A stretch of DNA of 64,000 nucleotides from Paenibacillus dendrobii (GTDB lineage: Bacteria; Bacillota; Bacilli; Paenibacillales; Paenibacillaceae), in contig NZ_WUBI01000001.1 in assembly GCF_009807035.1 (NCBI RefSeq), forward strand, positions 1,488,001-1,552,000. Reading direction: 5' to 3'. The stretch's first letter is position 1. Each line of letters opens with the position of its first letter. A program made the translations under genes and the position numbers. A model generated the notes under the pieces. The model was given only the letters and a program-made list of their open reading frames with translations, had not been told where the DNA came from and ran no database searches. Of this stretch, positions 59,560-64,000 are shown piece after piece.

Positions 59560-62004
59560 TTATTTTTTCACCCATAATGCGGGTACGTTTGGCGGTTCCC
59601 AGCCCGTCAAGGAAGTATGTGCCAATTGGCATTTGTACACCACGCCGGCATAAGTTACCTCAGTGCCTACGGAGTAGGCTGTGTTCGGAGCCCATGCGGG
59701 AGCTGTTACTGGCCCTTGGGCATCCGTGGTAACGCTTACCGAATTGCTTGCTTGAGAAACGTTGCCTGCGGCGTCCTTGGCCTTGAGCGAGAACGTGTAT
59801 GCAGTTTGCGCAGTTAATCCGCTAACCGTATAGCTGGTTTGGGAAGCTGCTGCCGATGCAACAAGAGTGTTCCCCTGATAAATGTCATAACCAGTAACGG
59901 CAACATTATCTGTTGAAGGGCTCCACTGCAGCGTTACTGTAGTACTACTGTGAGCTGTTACAGTCAAATTAGATGGAGCAGTCGGGGCTTGCGTATCATT
60001 CGCAGCCGAGGTCTTCACCGTTACGGTATTACTGAATGGAGACAAATTGCCTACAGCATCATAGGCTTTGACCTTGAACGTATACGATGTGTTCGGAGTA
60101 AGTCCTGTCACGGTGTAGGAGGGTGTTAATGTTGTCCCGATATTCGTGTTGCCATTAAATACCTGATAACCCGTTACGCCCACATTATCCGTAGATGCTG
60201 TCCAGGTTAAAGTGACTGTCGACGCGGTTACGGCGGATGAGGCAGCATTTTTCGGAGCGGTCGGCGCTTGCGTATCCGATGCCTGAGCAAGCGTAGATAC
60301 CGTTAGCGGATCACTTGCTCCAGAAATATTACCTGCTGCATCTGCCGCTTTTACGGTGAAAGTGTAAGATGTTTGCGGTGTGAGATTCGTAGCTGTATAG
60401 GAGGTACCTGTCACGCGAGACAATAATGTCTGGCCTTGATACACGTCATATCCTGTTACTCCGACATTATCCTGTGAAGCATCCCAATTGAGGGTAATCG
60501 TTGTAGATGTTTGCGATGGCGAGTTCAAATGAGCTGGGGTAGTAGGTGCAGATGTATCGGATGGCGAAGTCGTTACTTGTAAATCTGAGGCGAGTTGATT
60601 CAGTAGTTTCGTACCTGTACAGGTATATTTGGGGCTAGTTCGACAGTCTTCGCTTAAATCCCAGATCATCGCGCCGCCAAGAGAGCGGTTTTTGATATAG
60701 GATGCTTTGGCTGTCACCGACTGTGGATCCTCATAACTGATAAACGTCTTGCTCGTTGGGTTATACAGGTAAGGTACTTGGCTGGCCTGACTCCAGTAAC
60801 GGGTGAAGCCGCTTTTGTTCACGTAATTTGCCGCCAGATCCCCGTAGTCAAACATTCCAGTAGCCCCGGATTCGAAGTTGTCCCAAGTTCCACTAGGAAT
60901 ATAGTTCCCATTAAAATCAGGTGTGCAAGTCTGGTAAAGCCCGTCCCCGTTCGCTCCTGGAGCGCAATTCTTCCATCCCCGCCCGTAAAAAGGAACGCCC
61001 ATAACGATCTTGGAGGCTGGAACACCGGCGTTCATGTAAGCTTGGATTGCGGAGTCCGCGCTGAATTTATTGACGGAATCAGGATCGCTTGGATCGGAAT
61101 AGAGGCCGGCATTGTGATTCGTGCTTTGTTCCCAATCTCCATGAAAATCATAAGTCATAATATTGATCCAATCGAGAATGCCTGCTATCGCGCTAAGCTC
61201 GGTGGTATTGGCGTACGAAGAATTAGCCCGCCCTGCGATCGTCAAAAGATAATTGCGTCCATCCTGCGTTCCCGCGGCTGTCAGTTTATCGCGTGTTTCC
61301 TGCAGAAGAAGCGTGAAATTATGCTTATCCTCGGGGCGCGTACTGTTGTCAGGCAAACCACCGCCGACCGGATATTCCCAGTCAATATCGATGCCGTCAA
61401 ATCCATACGTCCGAATGACGTTGACTGCGGAATTGGCAAAGTTAGTACGGGCAGCAGGATCTGCAGCGACATCGGAGAAACGGTTGGACCATGTCCAGCC
61501 CCCGACCGACAAAAGTGTCTTCAAATTCGGATTGGACTGTTTGAGAACTTTCAGTTTATAAAAATTTCCGCATTTCCCTTTTTCGCAATCTTCCCATTCA
61601 AGCGGTACGCCGTCGTTGTTGTTTACATCCGCCCAAGGATCACCCAAAACAATCGCTCCATTGGGGACATTCCCGGTCTGTGTAGGCACTCCTGCGTCCT
61701 TACAGTTCCAGGTTGCTTTGTTGGGATTGCCAGGGTCATTCGAAGGATTGCCGTGTTTTCCGTTCCAGCATAAATCGGCAAATGCGTAATTCAAGTGCGT
61801 CAACTTCGATGCGTCGACGTTTTCCACCTGAAAATTCGGATCATAGATTCCCCAATCCGTAAAATAACCAACAACCTTGTATGATGCATTGGCGGCAGCC
61901 TCGGCCTGTCCGACTCCCGTCCCTCCGGATCCCCATCCGGTAAGTATTAGTAGTACGCTGAACAAAATGGTTAGCGTACTCTTTGCTCGATGCCCTCTTC
62001 GCAT
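59560..62004 (-). CDS. GH18 chitinase (GH18-Fn3x3-CBM5/12)
   Basis: The secreted enzyme of about 814 residues has a signal peptide (to about residue 37, QAEA), then GH18 (about 43-475) with catalytic DGIDIDWE (E211 in the longer numbering), MTYDFHG and the canonical VPFYGRGWKNC loop. Three Fn3 modules (about 485-575, 579-667, 671-762) and a CBM5/12 (768-815; AYSVGTEVTYAGVVYKC...GWEPPNVPALW) follow. It is a paralog of the next gene and shares its module types. I used the ATG at 62004; a GTG lies just before it. The start overlaps the stop of a possible 34-codon leader ORF (TGATG). The upstream leader has a perfect AGGAGG site about 108 bp away. Confidence 0.94.
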   Translation of the reverse strand: MRRGHRAKSTLTILFSVLLILTGWGSGGTGVGQAEAAANASYKVVGYFTDWGIYDPNFQVENVDASKLTHLNYAFADLCWNGKHGNPSNDPGNPNKATWNCKDAGVPTQTGNVPNGAIVLGDPWADVNNNDGVPLEWEDCEKGKCGNFYKLKVLKQSNPNLKTLLSVGGWTWSNRFSDVAADPAARTNFANSAVNVIRTYGFDGIDIDWEYPVGGGLPDNSTRPEDKHNFTLLLQETRDKLTAAGTQDGRNYLLTIAGRANSSYANTTELSAIAGILDWINIMTYDFHGDWEQSTNHNAGLYSDPSDPDSVNKFSADSAIQAYMNAGVPASKIVMGVPFYGRGWKNCAPGANGDGLYQTCTPDFNGNYIPSGTWDNFESGATGMFDYGDLAANYVNKSGFTRYWSQASQVPYLYNPTSKTFISYEDPQSVTAKASYIKNRSLGGAMIWDLSEDCRTSPKYTCTGTKLLNQLASDLQVTTSPSDTSAPTTPAHLNSPSQTSTTITLNWDASQDNVGVTGYDVYQGQTLLSRVTGTSYTATNLTPQTSYTFTVKAADAAGNISGASDPLTVSTLAQASDTQAPTAPKNAASSAVTASTVTLTWTASTDNVGVTGYQVFNGNTNIGTTLTPSYTVTGLTPNTSYTFKVKAYDAVGNLSPFSNTVTVKTSAANDTQAPTAPSNLTVTAHSSTTVTLQWSPSTDNVAVTGYDIYQGNTLVASAAASQTSYTVSGLTAQTAYTFSLKAKDAAGNVSQASNSVSVTTDAQGPVTAPAWAPNTAYSVGTEVTYAGVVYKCQLAHTSLTGWEPPNVPALWVKK

Positions 62005-62108
62005 CACTCATCCTTCTTTCGGTTCAAATTCCCGATTCTATGCGCCCTCTCCCAAATTTGTGCGCACAGCGGGGAAATGCTGAATCTTGAAGCCGAAACT
62101 AAAGTCAT
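62004..62108 (-). CDS. Possible 34-codon leader ORF coupled to the chitinase gene
   Basis: An ATG at 62108 follows AGGAGG by three bases (shorter than ideal) and opens a 34-codon frame, MTLVSASRFSISPLCAQIWE and onwards. It ends in a TGA at 62006-62004 that overlaps the chitinase ATG as TGATG. The peptide has no recognisable fold. It may be a translated leader or may exist only by chance beside a ribosome-binding mRNA stabiliser. Confidence 0.35.
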   Translation of the reverse strand: MTLVSASRFSISPLCAQIWERAHRIGNLNRKKDE

Positions 62109-62329
62109 TCACCTCCTTTCATGGATGAGTTTAAGCGGATTGAAGAATATTAATTTACATATAATGCGCTTACATTACAATACTTGTATAAAGGACAGCC
62201 GATTAAGCTGCCCTTCTTCATCCTGTAACTATGTCGTTTACTATTTGTCCCTTATTCTAATCTGATTTTTTAACTTCTTCAAGCTTTAATTTGTCATTTT
62301 TTAGTAAATGTTTTAAATTCTTCATTTTT
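62109..62329. other. Chitinase upstream region
   Basis: No gene is visible. On the minus strand it holds a weak promoter candidate (TTGTAA, 17 bases, TAAATT near 62146-62174) overlapping a half cre-like site TGTAAGCG, and a hairpin GGGCAGC/GGCTGTCC (about 62191-62214) that may end the small membrane protein gene. Confidence 0.45.
62112..62120 (-). promoter_or_regulatory. STAB-SD-like ribosome site in the chitinase leader
   Basis: GAAAGGAGG on the minus strand, 108 bp upstream of the chitinase start. It is identical to the core of the stabilising Shine-Dalgarno sequence described for the cry3A mRNA leader. Confidence 0.5.
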
Positions 62330-62650
62330 TCAAGTTTTTCTTCTTCGTCTCTCGACCAGAACAATCATCCCTACCGCCAAGATGACCGCAGCTAACAGAA
62401 TAACAGTAAATCCGGCTGCTTCTCGAATCCAAAAGCCACATATCACACTCGTCACCAGCAGGATCGTTCCAATCCACATCATCAACTTTGCGCTATAGCC
62501 GTCTCCTTCGAACCATTGCTGCTTGTTTCCCAAGGACTTGGAGCTTCTCGTTTCCTCCCGCTCATGGACAGGTCTTAATCTCATCGCCAAACCAAGGAGG
62601 AAATAAATCAAGCTTACGATTACTCCCAAAACCAGATTACCGATATCCAT
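62330..62650 (-). CDS. Small membrane protein of unknown function
   Basis: The 106-residue protein has three hydrophobic segments (about 4-23, 56-72 and 78-97). A charged loop between the first two contains RPVHEREETRSSKSLGNKQQWFEGDGYSAKLM. The layout, a helix then a WF...S..W-type loop then paired helices, recalls the C-terminal part of SdpI-like immunity proteins, but the match is too weak to name it. The ATG follows a poor GCGGTGATG site. It ends in RRRRKT and stands between the chitinase leader and a GNAT gene. Confidence 0.65.
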   Translation of the reverse strand: MDIGNLVLGVIVSLIYFLLGLAMRLRPVHEREETRSSKSLGNKQQWFEGDGYSAKLMMWIGTILLVTSVICGFWIREAAGFTVILLAAVILAVGMIVLVERRRRKT

Positions 62651-62711
62651 TGCCCATCACCGCTCTCTATCCCTTAGGATGATTTTCTTGCGCGCGATTG
62701 CATCCGGGTTA

Positions 62712-63230
62712 TTACCTCCCCAAGCTTCTCCATTCCAAACAGATTTCCTGCAGCGACTCGCCGCCGATCTGAATGTCATCCCGCATCAAAAACTGCCCGC
62801 CCATTTTTTCGTAAAAATGCAGAGCCGGATTCTCTTCGAGCACCCAAACGAGCATGGATCCGTACCCTTGCTGGAGAAAACACTCGATCATCCGCTGCAT
62901 CAAAGTGCGGCCATGACCTTTTCCCTGGGCTTCTTGGAGCAGATATAACGAGTACACCTCTGCCTCGATATCCAGCTCCTGATCCCGGCAAAGCCCTCCG
63001 TTAATGAATCCTGCCACCTCGCCCGCCGGATTTTCCAGCACGAAGGTTGTCGTTTCATTGGAAGGATCCAACACCCGGGTCCATAGCTCGATCCGAGACG
63101 CAAGCTTCATGTTGTCAAGATATGAATCGGGCACGATTCCCCGGTATGTCGTCAGCCAGCTGTCCACGTGAACTTTGGCCAAACGATGTATGTCCTTATT
63201 CTCTGCCGCTCTAACGATCCATTGAACCAA
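62712..63230 (-). CDS. GNAT-family N-acetyltransferase
   Basis: The 172-residue protein matches a common Bacillales GNAT group: IVRAAENKDIHRLAKVHVDSW at the N terminus, TYRGIVPDSYL, and the acetyl-CoA loop EAQGKGHGRTLMQRM. LHFYEKMGGQFLMRDDIQIGG follows near the end. The GGQF...IGG ending is typical of acetyltransferases acting on small molecules or protein N termini. The start is at 63230 with GGGGAGAGG upstream. It is divergent from the AraC-type gene. Substrate unknown. Confidence 0.9.
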   Translation of the reverse strand: MVQWIVRAAENKDIHRLAKVHVDSWLTTYRGIVPDSYLDNMKLASRIELWTRVLDPSNETTTFVLENPAGEVAGFINGGLCRDQELDIEAEVYSLYLLQEAQGKGHGRTLMQRMIECFLQQGYGSMLVWVLEENPALHFYEKMGGQFLMRDDIQIGGESLQEICLEWRSLGR

Positions 63231-63461
63231 GGCTTTCCTCTCCCCTCACTGCCAAATGATAAACTCTCGATAAGCGTATTATGTTCGACTATAGTGATCG
63301 CCGTAAGGAAAATCAAGAGTTATCTATTCAATATCTTTCGACAGACCGGCAGGTTTTGGGTTGCTTGGAACGAATAAATGAAAAAAAGAAACTAATCTAC
63401 CGGAGGTGGCCGGAACCTTACAACGATATCCAGAGCATAAGACAGCAAAGGAGAATGGGAG

Positions 63462-64000
63462 ATGGATCATGACAACAGGCATTTTATAAATAATCAACTA
63501 TCGATCTTGCGTGTACAACTGCTTTTGGCCAAACGTTCCATTTGCAGTCCGCAGTGGCGCAGGCACCATTTTATTCCCTGCTATGACAAACTGTACTATA
63601 TTTCAGAGGGCGAAGGCTGGATTCAGGTCGGCAGCGAGCAGCTGTGGCCTAAACCGGGAGAGCTCGTCTTTATTCCGGGTGGAACGCTGCAATCCTATTC
63701 CGTCACTGACGGCACCCCATTTACCAAGTACTGGTGCCATTTCAAATCCAACCTTGATTTTACGAGGCTTTTTCAGCTCTTCGGTATCCCGAAAGTTGTT
63801 GAAGCAGGCCGCTCCACTGAACTTCAATACTATTTTCAGCGGCTCGCCGAAAGCTCGTCCGAGTCCGGTCCTGCAACTTCCATCAAAATTCAATCGGCCC
63901 TGCTGTCCATCATCGCATATTTCATCGATCATGCTGAACTGAACAGCAAAACTGAAGCTGCAGCAGCTTCACCGCGCAATTTGCTGGAAACGATTCATTT
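63462..64000 (+). CDS. AraC-family regulator, N-terminal part (runs off the right edge)
   Basis: The ATG at 63462 follows AAAGGAG and opens a frame that stays open to the window end, about 179 residues. The visible part is an AraC-type cupin sensing domain (YYISEGEGWIQVGSEQLWPKPGELVFIPGGTLQSYS, about 45-82), followed by a helical linker (FQRLAES, IQSALLSIIAYFIDHAE). The DNA-binding double helix-turn-helix should lie beyond the edge. Paenibacillus genomes carry many such regulators of sugar uptake, usually next to ABC sugar transporters. The target is not visible here. Confidence 0.85.
   Translation, partial: MDHDNRHFINNQLSILRVQLLLAKRSICSPQWRRHHFIPCYDKLYYISEGEGWIQVGSEQLWPKPGELVFIPGGTLQSYSVTDGTPFTKYWCHFKSNLDFTRLFQLFGIPKVVEAGRSTELQYYFQRLAESSSESGPATSIKIQSALLSIIAYFIDHAELNSKTEAAAASPRNLLETIH

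Noticed and set aside
60778..61773. 331-codon plus-strand frame opposite the shorter chitinase
   Set aside because: Antisense of an intact GH18 domain; long only because of codon bias.
62161..62176. cre-like site in the chitinase promoter (TGTAAGCG half)
   Set aside because: Only one half-site matches, so catabolite control is plausible for chitinase but not supported here.

Overview
The window comes from a Gram-positive, endospore-forming bacterium, and the gene content looks like Paenibacillus or a close relative. The evidence is two spore germinant-receptor (ger) operons, a surface protein ending in three S-layer homology repeats, two large multidomain GH18 chitinases, bacillithiol-linked enzymes (FosB and a YfiT/BstA-like protein), sigma-A promoters with AGGAGG-type ribosome sites, and a T-box leader. 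I saw no rRNA, tRNA, CRISPR array, insertion sequence or phage gene. The window looks chromosomal.

Layout. 1-8.5 kb: L-fucose-type catabolism on the minus strand (isomerase, FGGY kinase, class II aldolase), then a sugar ABC transporter (lipoprotein plus ATPase, the ATPase running off the left edge). A divergent LacI regulator has matching palindromic operators. A complete T-box tRNA-sensing leader with its own promoter sits between the aldolase and the transporter. 8.6-9.9 kb: a KtrB-type potassium channel subunit whose 5' end looks frameshifted. 10-14.3 kb: first ger operon, including a small two-helix protein that may be a D subunit. 14.4-16 kb: a two-component system. 16.1-20 kb: a polysaccharide deacetylase with a sigma-G-like promoter, a YfiT/BstA-like protein and a YhgE/Pip membrane protein. 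20-23.7 kb: second ger operon. 23.9-27.3 kb: a PadR regulator and a CHASE3 hybrid kinase. 27.7-30.5 kb: an ABC transporter of the TrpXYZ type. 30.7-35.8 kb: HAD phosphatase, GNAT, two PfkB-family sugar kinases and a divergent LacI regulator. 35.9-42.5 kb: small metabolic genes (phosphatase, FosB, LacI regulator, butanediol-type dehydrogenase, MBL hydrolase, glutamate racemase, GNAT, DinB). 42.9-49 kb: a 2034-residue cell-surface phosphoesterase. 49-56 kb: FMN-binding oxidase-like protein, MerR/TipA-type regulator, peptidase T, methyltransferase, glycerate kinase and a split ThrE exporter. 56.3-62 kb: two paralogous chitinases that probably form one operon. 62.3-64 kb: small membrane protein, GNAT, and the start of an AraC regulator that runs off the right edge.

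The strongest unusual signals are the T-box in front of a sugar transporter, the chitinase leader carrying a STAB-SD-like site and a short coupled ORF, sigma-G-like promoters in front of the deacetylase and the second ger operon, the small ger D-subunit candidate, the ktrB start region, and the altered active-site loop of the longer chitinase. Starts were revised wherever a clear ribosome binding site favoured an internal codon. Functions were assigned by reading motifs, without database searches.
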